From: an uncultured Mollicutes bacterium | GTDB lineage: Bacteria; Bacillota_I; Bacilli_A; RFN20; CAG-826 | Direction of reading: 5' to 3' | Length of the DNA: 41,826 nucleotides | NCBI GenBank assembly: GCA_937893635.1 | Contig: CALBGF010000103.1 | Location: 1-41,826, forward strand | Part shown: piece after piece, positions 16,448-27,962 of the stretch | Layout: each line of letters opens with the position of its first letter | Position numbering within the stretch: the stretch's first letter is position 1 | The notes under the pieces: generated by a model | Told to the model about the DNA's origin: nothing | What the model saw: the letters and a program-made list of their open reading frames with translations, nothing else | Databases searched by the model: none | Program-made: the position numbers and the translations under genes

Positions 16448-19042
16448 TTATTTGTTGTTTTCTTCTTCAACAAATTCTTCTTGCTCTTGGTGTTCAACAA
16501 CCGCAACAGAAGATACACGTTGATCATCATCTAAGCGAATGATTTTAACACCTTGAGTATTACGTCCTGCAATCTTAACTTGTTCAAGTGGTATTCTAAT
16601 AATAATACCTGCTTTAGTAATAACCATTAAATCTTCATTACCATTTACAGCGCGAATTGTTACTAAGTTACCAACTTTTTCAGTTGCGTGAATTGTGATA
16701 ACACCTTTAGTTCCACGTGAAGTCATACGATAATCTGTATAATGTGTCATCTTACCATAACCACGATCAGTAATAGCTAAGATATATTCTCCTTCTAAGC
16801 TTGTTACCATTCCTACCGCAGTTCCACCATCGATGTTCATACCGCGAACACCAGAAGCAGTTCTTCCCATTGGACGAACATCATTTTCATTAAAGTTAAC
16901 CATTTTGCCTAAACTTGATGCAATACCAATAATAGCGGTGCCATCAGTTAATTTAACATCTAATAAGTGGTCGCCTTCACGGAGTGAAATTGCAATCTTA
17001 CCATTTTGTCTAATTAATTCAAATTCTTTAACTGGTGTACGTTTTACAATTCCTTGTTCAGTAGCAAAGAATAAGTAATCAGATTCACGATATTCATCAA
17101 CAGTAATAATTGATTTAACAACCTCATCTTTTTCTAAACTTAATAAGTTAACTACTGGTAATCCTTTTGCGGATCTAGAGAATTCAGGAACTTGGTATCC
17201 ACGCATTCTATAAACTTTACCATAACTTGTAAAGAACATTAAATCCGTGTGAGTTTTAGCATGTACTAAGATATCTACAACATCATCTTCGTGTGTTTGC
17301 ATACCTTTAACACCACGTCCACCACGATTTTGAGTTCTAAATGTATCGGTTGATAATCTCTTAATATAACCATTTTTAGTTAATGTAATAATGATTTCTT
17401 CTTCTGGAATTAAATCTTCATCATCAATATTTGAGATTTCATTAGAAATATGTGTTCTTCTTTCATCTCCAAATTTGTTTTTGATTTCTTCTAATTCATC
17501 TAAAACGACTTTTAATTCATTTTTACGATCAGATAAGATTTCTTTATATTCCGCAATTTGAACATTCAAACGGGCAATTTCATCTTCAATTTTGGCTTTT
17601 TCTAAGCCTGTTAATTTAGATAAACGCATATCAAGAATTTCTTTAGCTTGAATTTCGGAAATATTATAAGCTTCAATTAATTTTGCTTTAGCGTCATCAG
17701 TAGATTTAGCACTCTTAATGATATCAACAACATCATCAATATTATCAATAGCAATGATTAATCCTTGTAAAATATGATCTCTAGCTTCTGCTTTTCTTAA
17801 TAAAGTTCTTGTACGACGTCCAATTACTTCAACTTGGAAATCAAGATAATATTTAATTAAGTCTGGCATTGGAAGAATTCGAGGCTCCCCATTAACAAGA
17901 CATAAGTTAATTACACCAAATGAGCATTGTAATTGAGTTAATTTGTAAAGTTTATTTAAGACAACTTCTGCAATAGCGTCTCTTCTTAATTCAATGACAA
18001 TTCTAATACCTTCTTTATTAGATTCATCACGAATATCAGTAATTCCTTCAACAATTTTATCACGAACTAAGTGCGCGATATTTTCAATCATTAAAGCTTT
18101 ATTTACTTGATATGGAATTTCTGTAATTACAATACGTTTCTTTCCATTTTCTTGTTCAATAATTTCAGCACGAGAGCGAACAACCACTGATCCTTGACCA
18201 GTTTCATAAGCTTTTCTAATGCCACTTTTTCCTAAAATTATGCCTCCAGTTGGGAAATCTGGGCCATAAATATAATTATTCATTAAATCCACTGCGGAAA
18301 TGTCAGGATTTTCTGCGACAGCATGAATTGCATTAATAGCTTCTTTTAAGTTATGTGGTGCCATATTAGTGGCCATACCAACAGCAATACCATTAGATCC
18401 ATTAACAATTAAGTTAGGGAAACGTGAAGGTAGAACAGTTGGTTCTTGTTCTTGTCCATCATAGTTATCCATAAAATCAACAGTATCTTGATCAATATCA
18501 CGAACCATTTCCACCGCAATTTTAGACATTCTTGCTTCAGTATAACGCATAGCAGCAGGTTCATCACCATCGATAGAACCAAAGTTACCATGACCATCAA
18601 CTAAAACATAACGTGTATTGAATGGTTGAGCTAAACGAACTAACGATCCATAAATTGCTGAGTCACCATGAGGGTGATATTTACCCATGACGTCACCAAC
18701 AATACGAGCGGATTTTTTAAAAGGTTTTGTTGGTCCAATGCCTAATTCATTCATGCCATAAATGATACGGCGGTGAACTGGTTTTAAACCATCTCTAACA
18801 TCTGGAATTGCACGTGATACAATAACAGACATAGCATATTCAAGGAATGAACTTTTTACAGTTTCAGTGATTTTAACATCACGCATTTCTGGAACGATTC
18901 CTTCTTCAATATCCGCAAGAGCTTTTTCATCTTCTTCAGTGAATTCAGAATCATCTTCAGTTTCTTCTTCGTTTTCTTCTACTTCTTCATTTTCATCTAA
19001 TTCATCTAATTCTTCATCATTTTCAAATTCTTTTTCTACCAT
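16448..19042 (-). CDS. gyrA: DNA gyrase subunit A
   Basis: GyrA carries the DNA-cutting tyrosine and the DNA-wrapping domain of gyrase, which adds negative supercoils using ATP through GyrB. The 864-residue protein has an unusual, very acidic N-terminal extension (about residues 1-45, nearly all Glu/Asp) before the winged-helix core. Catalytic Tyr167 lies in AAMRYTEAR. The quinolone-determining region reads [15 protein letters not shown]: Ser128 is kept, but Gly132 stands where E. coli has Asp87. The C-terminal beta-pinwheel has the GyrA box QNRGGRG, showing gyrase rather than topoisomerase IV. The start has AAAGGAG 8 bases before ATG. It follows gyrB by 17 bases, in the same operon. Confidence 0.98.
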   Translation of the reverse strand: MVEKEFENDEELDELDENEEVEENEEETEDDSEFTEEDEKALADIEEGIVPEMRDVKITETVKSSFLEYAMSVIVSRAIPDVRDGLKPVHRRIIYGMNELGIGPTKPFKKSARIVGDVMGKYHPHGDSAIYGSLVRLAQPFNTRYVLVDGHGNFGSIDGDEPAAMRYTEARMSKIAVEMVRDIDQDTVDFMDNYDGQEQEPTVLPSRFPNLIVNGSNGIAVGMATNMAPHNLKEAINAIHAVAENPDISAVDLMNNYIYGPDFPTGGIILGKSGIRKAYETGQGSVVVRSRAEIIEQENGKKRIVITEIPYQVNKALMIENIAHLVRDKIVEGITDIRDESNKEGIRIVIELRRDAIAEVVLNKLYKLTQLQCSFGVINLCLVNGEPRILPMPDLIKYYLDFQVEVIGRRTRTLLRKAEARDHILQGLIIAIDNIDDVVDIIKSAKSTDDAKAKLIEAYNISEIQAKEILDMRLSKLTGLEKAKIEDEIARLNVQIAEYKEILSDRKNELKVVLDELEEIKNKFGDERRTHISNEISNIDDEDLIPEEEIIITLTKNGYIKRLSTDTFRTQNRGGRGVKGMQTHEDDVVDILVHAKTHTDLMFFTSYGKVYRMRGYQVPEFSRSAKGLPVVNLLSLEKDEVVKSIITVDEYRESDYLFFATEQGIVKRTPVKEFELIRQNGKIAISLREGDHLLDVKLTDGTAIIGIASSLGKMVNFNENDVRPMGRTASGVRGMNIDGGTAVGMVTSLEGEYILAITDRGYGKMTHYTDYRMTSRGTKGVITIHATEKVGNLVTIRAVNGNEDLMVITKAGIIIRIPLEQVKIAGRNTQGVKIIRLDDDQRVSSVAVVEHQEQEEFVEEENNK

Positions 19043-19059
19043 ATACTGTTCACTCCTTT

Positions 19060-22089
<3,030 letters not shown>

Positions 22090-22093
<4 letters not shown>

Positions 22094-22308
22094 TTTTTCT
22101 TAATTACAAACTTTTTATCAAGCAAAGATATAACCATACCATCATACAACTTTCTTCCACGACGATTATCCAATTCGCCATCAACTAAAATCTCATGATT
22201 ACTTAAGAACTCTTTTGCTTCTCCACCAGTTTGTATTAAATTGGCTAGTTTTAGAAATTGTCCTAGTGTCACAAAATCTGTGTAAATAAAGATTTCTTCC
22301 ATCAACAT
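22090..22308 (-). CDS. yaaA: S4-domain protein YaaA
   Basis: A 72-residue protein made only of an S4-type RNA-binding fold (FLKLANLIQTGGEAKEFL... then DGELDNRRGRKL), as in B. subtilis YaaA, which lies between dnaN and recF. Homologues are tied to ribosome assembly, but the RNA target is not visible here. ATG 22308 follows AAAGGA; a second ATG six bases later would also work. It is in one transcript with recF and gyrase. Confidence 0.93.
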
Positions 22309-22351
22309 TCATCCTTTCAAAATTATGCAAGTTAAGTATAACATAAAACAC

Positions 22352-22382
22352 AAAAAAAAGGAATATATAATATATTCCTTTA
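22352..22382 (-). terminator. dnaN terminator
   Basis: A self-complementary stem (AAAGGAATATA/TATATTCCTTT) ends in an 8-T run on the minus strand, so dnaN and the downstream yaaA-recF-gyrBA genes are separable units. Confidence 0.75.
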
Positions 22383-22410
22383 AAAATTATTTAATCTTAG
22401 TTAAATTTTA

Positions 22411-23532
22411 TTAGTATGTTCTTACTGGTGTTACAAGTTGAACATGAGATTCATCTTTGACATTTTTAATAATGAATGGTTTCATTTCGCCTAAAAAAGC
22501 AATGGTAACATCTTCACATTTAGCAGCTTTAATCGCTTGCATAACATATAAAGAATTGAAAGAAACTTCTAAACGATCACCAGTATATTGGAAAGTAGAA
22601 ATCTTTTCTGTTGCTGATCCAACTTGTGAAGATTTAGTAGATACTTCAACAGAATCTTCTGTCATTACAAGTTTAACAACATTTTCTCTATCCACAGATA
22701 ATAAAGATACACGTTCCATAGCCGCGATTAATTCTTGTGAATTAGCTTCTAAGAAATAAGAGCAGCCATGTGGAATAATATGTCTAGTATTTGGATATTC
22801 ACCATTGATTAAACGTGTTACAATAATTGCTTGTCCAAGTTGGAATACAACTTTCTTATCTGAAATAAACATATCAATATTTTCAATATCGTCTAATAGA
22901 TGCGCAACTTCTGACATAATACTAGCTGGTACATTAGCGCTAAAATTGACTTTTTCGCTTAAGCTTAATGATTTTTTAGCTAGACGCGCACTATCAGTTG
23001 CAGTAGCGGTTAATTCACCATCAACACAATCTAAATTTAAAGCAGTTAAGATTGGCCTTTGATCACGAGTAGATGCTGCAAAGGCTGTTTGGTCAACTAA
23101 ATCTTTAAAGTTAGCGTACGTCATAGAAATATGCGTGCCTTGCATATCTAAGTCAACATCTGGATATTCTTCAGCTTTAATAGAATTTAATTTAAAATCT
23201 GATTTACCATCACTGATTTTTACGATAGTATCATCAATAACTTCAAATGAAACTTCTTTTCCTTCTAAGCGACGAACAATTTCAGTAATGAATTTGTTAG
23301 CCACTAATGTTGATCCTTCTTGGTAATCACGAATTATCTCTTGTTCACCTATTTGGAATGGTATAGTTGTTTTTATTGTTAATTCAGTATTGCTACCTGT
23401 TAACTCTAATCCATTACTTGTCATATCTATTTTTACATTAGACATAACTGGGATTGGTGATTTAGAACCAATTGCTTTAGCTGCAATGGTTAATCCTTTT
23501 AAAAATTGATCACGATTTATCGTAAACTTCAT
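22411..23532 (-). CDS. dnaN: DNA polymerase III beta subunit (sliding clamp)
   Basis: DnaN forms the dimeric ring that keeps the replicase on DNA. The 373-residue length and the three repeated clamp domains fit (about 1-125, 126-245, 246-373), with the hydrophobic peptide-binding face near the C-terminal MKPFIIKN...LVTPVRTY. A clear AGGAG ribosome site precedes ATG 23532. It follows dnaA across a 147-bp gap that contains two DnaA boxes, so its transcription may respond to DnaA. Confidence 0.98.
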   Translation of the reverse strand: MKFTINRDQFLKGLTIAAKAIGSKSPIPVMSNVKIDMTSNGLELTGSNTELTIKTTIPFQIGEQEIIRDYQEGSTLVANKFITEIVRRLEGKEVSFEVIDDTIVKISDGKSDFKLNSIKAEEYPDVDLDMQGTHISMTYANFKDLVDQTAFAASTRDQRPILTALNLDCVDGELTATATDSARLAKKSLSLSEKVNFSANVPASIMSEVAHLLDDIENIDMFISDKKVVFQLGQAIIVTRLINGEYPNTRHIIPHGCSYFLEANSQELIAAMERVSLLSVDRENVVKLVMTEDSVEVSTKSSQVGSATEKISTFQYTGDRLEVSFNSLYVMQAIKAAKCEDVTIAFLGEMKPFIIKNVKDESHVQLVTPVRTY

Positions 23533-23580
23533 AATAATTCTCCTTTTTTGTTTTTAAAAATAATTAATAATAATAACGGC

Positions 23581-23598
23581 TGTGAATAATGTGGAAAA
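23581..23598. promoter_or_regulatory. Two DnaA boxes between dnaA and dnaN
   Basis: TGTGAATAA (23581-23589, reverse complement TTATTCACA, perfect consensus) and TGTGGAAAA (23590-23598, TTTTCCACA) are adjacent. They make the second, smaller part of a bipartite origin or a dnaN regulatory site. Confidence 0.8.
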
Positions 23599-23679
23599 CT
23601 CAACACCCATTAACTTTATTTATTATATCATAATAAATAGTCAGTTTAAATGCTTTTTTCAATTTTAATGAAAAAATCT

Positions 23680-25050
23680 TTATTTAAGTTGATTCTTAAG
23701 GTCTTTTATAACGGTTTTCATTTGATCATTAGTTTTCAACTCTTTTTCCACTTTTTTTACCGCAGACATAATAGTGGAATGATCTTTACCACCAAAGCAT
23801 TGACCGATTTTTGTAAATGGCATATCTAATACATCACGACATAAGTAGATAGCAATATGTCGAGCTAATGAAATTTCACTAGTTCTAATTTTTCCAGTTA
23901 ATTGTGATGGGGTTAAATTATAATAATCAGCAACAATACGAATTATTTTATTTTCATCTAACTTCTTTTTTGCTTCTTTAGTGTTGATAATGTTTGAAAA
24001 AGACTCTAAAGCCATATTTAAGTCAATGTGACTTGATTGTTTCATGTTAATAGCGTAGAAAATAAGACGATTTAATCCACCTTCGAGATCACGAACGCTA
24101 TTTCCAAAGTTTTTAGCAATAAATTCAAATACATCATCATCAAATTTACTAGTATCTAAACCATTACCAACAACTTTTCTTTTTAAAATAGCAATGCTTG
24201 TTTCTAAATCAGGCTGAGCAATACTGATATTTAAGCCAGAAGAGAATCTAGTAACAAGACGTTCTTCAAGTCCTTTTAATTCAGTTGGTTGACGATCAGA
24301 AGTTAATACAATTTGCTTGTTGGCATTAACTAATGCATTGAAAATAAAGAAGAACATCTCTTGAGTTTTATCTCTACCTGCTAAAAATTGAATATCATCA
24401 ACTAATAAGACATCAATTGACTTAAAATAATCTTTTAGATTATCACTATCTTTGTCACCTCGAACATAACGGATATATTCATCGATAAAATCATCACTAG
24501 AAATATATAAAATGTTTAAATTTGGATGTCTTTCTTTTATATAATTTCCAATTGCGTGTAATAGGTGAGTTTTACCTAATCCAGAACTTGAATAAATAAA
24601 CAAAGGATTATAAAATTTTCCTGGATTAGAGGCAATCATTAATGCTGCTTGTTGGGCTTCGCGATTAGAAGGACCGACAACAAATGTTTCGAATGTATAA
24701 TTTGGCTTAAGAACAGAGTTCTTAAAGAAACTTGCTTTTTTTGTTTCCGTAACAATTGGAGGGGTGTCTTTCTTGATATCATCCACTAAAACTAATTCGA
24801 TTAATAAATTTGTTTCCGATACTTCTGACAAAGTATCCATGAGAAGTGACATGTAAGATTTTTCAATTAATGCTTTAGCGAAAGCGGAAGAAACAGCAAC
24901 TGTAACTTTGTTGCCTTCATATTTATGAATATATGTGTCGGCAAAAAATGTGCTATAAATATTTTCATCGTTTAATTTAATTTTGACTTTTTGTAATGTT
25001 CTATCCCATAATTCTTTTAATGTGGATATTGTAACTGCGGCAGTAGGCAT
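23680..25050 (-). CDS. dnaA: Chromosomal replication initiator DnaA
   Basis: DnaA is the AAA+ protein that binds DnaA boxes, forms a filament and melts the origin. The start at 25050 (MPTAAVTISTLKELW) is chosen because GGAGG is 8 bases before it; the frame stays open further upstream but through the box-rich origin. The 456-residue protein has domain I (about 1-85), linker, AAA+ domain with P-loop SSSGLGKTH (first Gly of the usual GGVGLGKT is Ser), Walker B VLLVDDIQFLAGRDKTQEE-like segment, RFSSGL (Arg finger region) and domain IV with GGKDHSTIMSAVKKV binding the box. Length is normal for Bacillota. Confidence 0.98.
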   Translation of the reverse strand: MPTAAVTISTLKELWDRTLQKVKIKLNDENIYSTFFADTYIHKYEGNKVTVAVSSAFAKALIEKSYMSLLMDTLSEVSETNLLIELVLVDDIKKDTPPIVTETKKASFFKNSVLKPNYTFETFVVGPSNREAQQAALMIASNPGKFYNPLFIYSSSGLGKTHLLHAIGNYIKERHPNLNILYISSDDFIDEYIRYVRGDKDSDNLKDYFKSIDVLLVDDIQFLAGRDKTQEMFFFIFNALVNANKQIVLTSDRQPTELKGLEERLVTRFSSGLNISIAQPDLETSIAILKRKVVGNGLDTSKFDDDVFEFIAKNFGNSVRDLEGGLNRLIFYAINMKQSSHIDLNMALESFSNIINTKEAKKKLDENKIIRIVADYYNLTPSQLTGKIRTSEISLARHIAIYLCRDVLDMPFTKIGQCFGGKDHSTIMSAVKKVEKELKTNDQMKTVIKDLKNQLK

Positions 25051-25385
25051 AATAAGTCCTCCAATACTATGTGAAATTGTATCACAAATGTTGATAAAAA
25101 TTAATAAAAAATAGACAATATTTATTTTTCCACAGGAAAACGTAAAAATAAGTACTTGTTTATCGTATTTTCCACATAATCCACAACTTTTTAATGTGGA
25201 AAACTTGTTGGTTGAATTTTCAACTGTGGAAAACTGTGGATTTGTGTAAAACTTTTTTATTTTAAAACTTGCCATAATCAAACACTATGAAAAAAAGCAA
25301 AATTTCTATATAAGTATTGACTTATATAAAATAAATCTTTAGAATTATTTACGCGTATATCTGTTTCGAATCGGAGGTGTGATTT
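25051..25385. other. oriC: Replication origin (oriC), DnaA-box cluster
   Basis: The 335-bp gap between divergent dnaA and rpmH. I count nine-base boxes TTTTCCACA at 25126-25134 and 25168-25176, TAATCCACA at 25177-25185, and in the opposite direction TGTGGAAAA at 25195-25203 and 25225-25233, TGTGGATTT at 25235-25243 and TGTGTAAAA at 25243-25251. An inverted repeat GTTGAATTTTCAAC sits at 25211-25224. The AT-rich stretch 25085-25130 is a candidate melting region. A -10-like TACAAT (minus strand, 25076-25081) may belong to the dnaA promoter. Confidence 0.9.
25317..25345 (+). promoter_or_regulatory. rpmH promoter
   Basis: TTGACT (25317-25322) and TAGAAT (25340-25345) with a 17-bp spacer, about 40 bases before rpmH. 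Confidence 0.7.
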
Positions 25386-25520
25386 ATGAAAAGAACGTAT
25401 CAACCAAGTAAAAGAAAAAAACAATCTGTACATGGATTCAGAGCTAGAATGGCCACTCCAAATGGTAGAAATGTCTTAGCAAGACGTCGTGCCAAAGGAA
25501 GAAAAGTCCTATCTGCTTAG
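25386..25520 (+). CDS. rpmH: 50S ribosomal protein L34
   Basis: A 44-residue, strongly basic protein, [20 protein letters not shown] and ending [11 protein letters not shown], the complete and typical L34. It sits in the large subunit near the 23S rRNA 5' region. GGAGGTG is 7 bases before ATG 25386. It starts the rightward rpmH-rnpA-yidC-jag unit, the classic order beside the origin. Confidence 0.98.
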   Translation: MKRTYQPSKRKKQSVHGFRARMATPNGRNVLARRRAKGRKVLSA

Positions 25521-25528
25521 TTTTTTCT

Positions 25529-25561
25529 TAGCCACTAGTGATTATTCCTAGTGGCTTTTTA
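25529..25561 (+). terminator. Terminator/attenuator between rpmH and rnpA
   Basis: An 8-bp stem GCCACTAG/CTAGTGGC with a 9-nt loop and a T run. Since rnpA has no clear promoter after it, read-through probably sets a lower level of rnpA than of rpmH. Confidence 0.75.
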
Positions 25562-25583
25562 AGATTATTAAAGGAGGATGACT

Positions 25584-25931
25584 ATGATCGATAAAAAACA
25601 TCGTGTAAAAAAACACGAAGATTTTCAAAAAATCATCCGTTCAAATAAAGTTGAAAAAAATCCATCTTTTGTTGTTTATTATGATAACAATAAAGACAAA
25701 ATAGTTAGAGTTGGAATATCTGTATCAAAAAAATTAGGAAATGCTGTCATTAGAAACAATATTAAACGCCAAGTTCGTCATATGTTTCATGATTTAAAAG
25801 AAAATTTAAATAACATTGATGTGATTATTATCGTAAGACAAAATTATAAAAATAATTCATTTCTAGAAAACGAAAAATTATTATCACGTTCTTTAGAAAA
25901 GATTAGGAGGAAAACAAATGAACAAATTTAA
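25584..25931 (+). CDS. rnpA: Ribonuclease P protein component
   Basis: RnpA binds the RNase P RNA and helps it trim tRNA 5' leaders. The 115-residue basic protein has the signature KLGNAVIRNNIKRQVRH and the family's conserved hydrophobic leader site. ATG 25584 is chosen, 6 bases after AAAGGAGG; the ATG at 25578 overlaps the ribosome site itself. The last 14 bases overlap yidC. Confidence 0.96.
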   Translation: MIDKKHRVKKHEDFQKIIRSNKVEKNPSFVVYYDNNKDKIVRVGISVSKKLGNAVIRNNIKRQVRHMFHDLKENLNNIDVIIIVRQNYKNNSFLENEKLLSRSLEKIRRKTNEQI

Positions 25932-27297
25932 AAAATGGTTTAAGGCATTCATTGCTTTAGCGTTTGTTGGATTTGCTATGTCAAGTTGTACTGCGAACTT
26001 TTGTTCTAATAAAGATAAAGCCGCTATGTGGTACACCGAATATGGCACAGTTGAAGGTAGAAATAAATTAATTGAAACTGCTAAAGAGACAAATGATATC
26101 CCATCTGATGAATTCTGGGTTGAGTTTGATGCTAAAACATTAGAAATTGCTACATTAGAAGCAAATGCTAGAACAAACAACAATCTTGAATCATTAAAAA
26201 CAGATGGCGAATTAGATGATCAAACATTAGAGGCACAAATTCTAGCAAAGTTTGGTTATGCTTTGTATCTTGATGACAATTACGCTGAAGCAAGTTCTAA
26301 TGAAAGAGAATTATGGAAGAACTTTGATAAGATTGTTGATGAATTCAATAATGTAAGTTTAGAAAATGCAAAAAAAGGACCTACTACTGATTTTATTAGA
26401 TATTACAAAAATCAACTTCAAACATTATCATCATCATATCGTACATGTATTACACCAGAAGATGGAAAATTTGGTGGAAAAACAGGAATGTATGATGTTG
26501 AAGGTAAATCTTGGGGATATGCTTGGAAGTATGGTGGCTTATTTGAAGGATTATTCGTTTACCCAATCTCTTGGGGAGTTCATAAAATGTCTGTTGCATT
26601 TGGTGCAAATGGTTGGGGACAATTATTAGCAATCGTTTTGATTACTTTCATTGTTCGTGGCTTGATGATGTTATTTACATTTAAGTCAACAATGGCTCAA
26701 ACTAAAATGACTGCATTACAACCTGAATTAAGAAAGATTCAAGAAAAATATCCTAATGCTGATACAAATCAATATGAAAAACAACGTTTAGCACAAGCTC
26801 AAATGGACTTGTATAAGAAAAACAAAGTAAATCCATTAACACAATTAATTGTTATGATTATTCAATTCCCAATCTTTATTTGTGTATGGGGTGCTTTACA
26901 AGGTGCTGCTATATTATCAACTGGCGATATATTTGGTTTGGAATTAAGTGCTTCTTTAGGTAAAGAAATGATTAATTTCTCAAGTCCAAATCCAGGTACT
27001 TATATTACCGCAATTGTATTATTTATCTTAATGGCGGGTACACAATTAGTATCAATGAAATTACCACAATGGATGCAAAAGAAAGCTGACAAGAATGTTA
27101 CTAAGATGGGTAAAAATAACGCTGTTGATAAGAATCAATCTCAAATGAAGATGATGAGCAATGTAATGTTAATTATGATTATTGTTATGGGTATTAGTTT
27201 ACCATCAGCAATGGGTGTATATTGGTTAGTAAGTGCGCTTATTTCTATTATCCAAACATTAATCACACAAAAAATTATTAAGAGGAAGAAAAATTAG
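25918..27297 (+). CDS. yidC: Membrane protein insertase YidC/SpoIIIJ family
   Basis: YidC inserts and folds membrane proteins, alone or with SecYEG. The 459-residue protein is a lipoprotein: MSSC at 21-24 puts the lipidated residue at Cys24. Then comes a roughly 200-residue extracytoplasmic stretch (25-230), far longer than the short spacer of B. subtilis SpoIIIJ. The insertase core follows with the hydrophilic-groove Arg247 in IVRGLMM, the cytoplasmic hairpin (MTALQPELRKIQEKYP) and four more helices with QFPIFICVWGALQ. A good AGGAGG lies 8 bases before ATG 25918, inside rnpA. Confidence 0.95.
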   Translation: MNKFKKWFKAFIALAFVGFAMSSCTANFCSNKDKAAMWYTEYGTVEGRNKLIETAKETNDIPSDEFWVEFDAKTLEIATLEANARTNNNLESLKTDGELDDQTLEAQILAKFGYALYLDDNYAEASSNERELWKNFDKIVDEFNNVSLENAKKGPTTDFIRYYKNQLQTLSSSYRTCITPEDGKFGGKTGMYDVEGKSWGYAWKYGGLFEGLFVYPISWGVHKMSVAFGANGWGQLLAIVLITFIVRGLMMLFTFKSTMAQTKMTALQPELRKIQEKYPNADTNQYEKQRLAQAQMDLYKKNKVNPLTQLIVMIIQFPIFICVWGALQGAAILSTGDIFGLELSASLGKEMINFSSPNPGTYITAIVLFILMAGTQLVSMKLPQWMQKKADKNVTKMGKNNAVDKNQSQMKMMSNVMLIMIIVMGISLPSAMGVYWLVSALISIIQTLITQKIIKRKKN

Positions 27298-27298
27298 T

Positions 27299-27898
27299 AT
27301 GAAAAAGTATGAAGCAAAAACAGTTGAAGCAGCAAAAATGCTTGCTTGTGCTGAATTAATGATGGAACCAGAATCATTAATGTATGAAGTTTTAGAAGAA
27401 AAGAAAGGATTATTTTCCAAAAAAGCAGTAATTCTTGCTTATGATTTATCAGATGTTATTGAATTTGTTGAAAATTATTTAAAAACCGCAATTGGAGAAT
27501 TAGGTATTGAAGTAACAACAAAATCTACTATCTCTGATGATGTAATTCGTGTTTCTTTATTAAGTGAAAATAATTCAATCTTAATTGGAAAAAATGGTAA
27601 AACATTACAAGCTATTAATGAATTAGCCCGTTTAGCGGTATCTTCAAAATTCAAAAGAAGATTTAGAATTTTATTAGATGTTGGCGAATATAAAAACGAC
27701 AAATATCAAAAATTAGTTCGTATGGCTAAAAGAGTTGCTCATGATGTTCAAAAGACAAAAGCAACAGCTACATTAGATCCAATGCCTGCTGATGAAAGAA
27801 GAGTTATTCATAATGCATTAGCAAAGTTTAAAAATATCAAAACTGAAAGTATTGGAGAAGGACATAAACGTCAAATCACAATTAAATATGTTGATTAA
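27299..27898 (+). CDS. jag: RNA-binding protein Jag/KhpB (SpoIIIJ-associated)
   Basis: A 199-residue cytosolic RNA-binding protein with Jag_N (about 1-50), a KH domain with loop IGKNGKT and an R3H motif DERRVIH. In Firmicutes the family pairs with KhpA and affects cell elongation and division through RNA. It starts one base after the yidC stop, the standard spoIIIJ-jag pairing. Confidence 0.95.
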   Translation: MKKYEAKTVEAAKMLACAELMMEPESLMYEVLEEKKGLFSKKAVILAYDLSDVIEFVENYLKTAIGELGIEVTTKSTISDDVIRVSLLSENNSILIGKNGKTLQAINELARLAVSSKFKRRFRILLDVGEYKNDKYQKLVRMAKRVAHDVQKTKATATLDPMPADERRVIHNALAKFKNIKTESIGEGHKRQITIKYVD

Positions 27899-27904
27899 TA
27901 AAAG

Positions 27905-27930
27905 AGAACCTATAATGGTTCTTCTTTTTT
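27905..27930 (+). terminator. Terminator after jag
   Basis: A 6-bp AGAACC/GGTTCT stem with a 6-nt loop and a T-rich tail, between jag and mnmE. Confidence 0.7.
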
Positions 27931-27962
27931 TGCTAAAATAATTATTATAAGAGGTGAAACTT

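Noticed and set aside
25051..25281. N-terminal extension of dnaA by 77 residues
   Set aside because: It runs through the DnaA-box cluster, has no ribosome site, and the start at 25050 matches the family.
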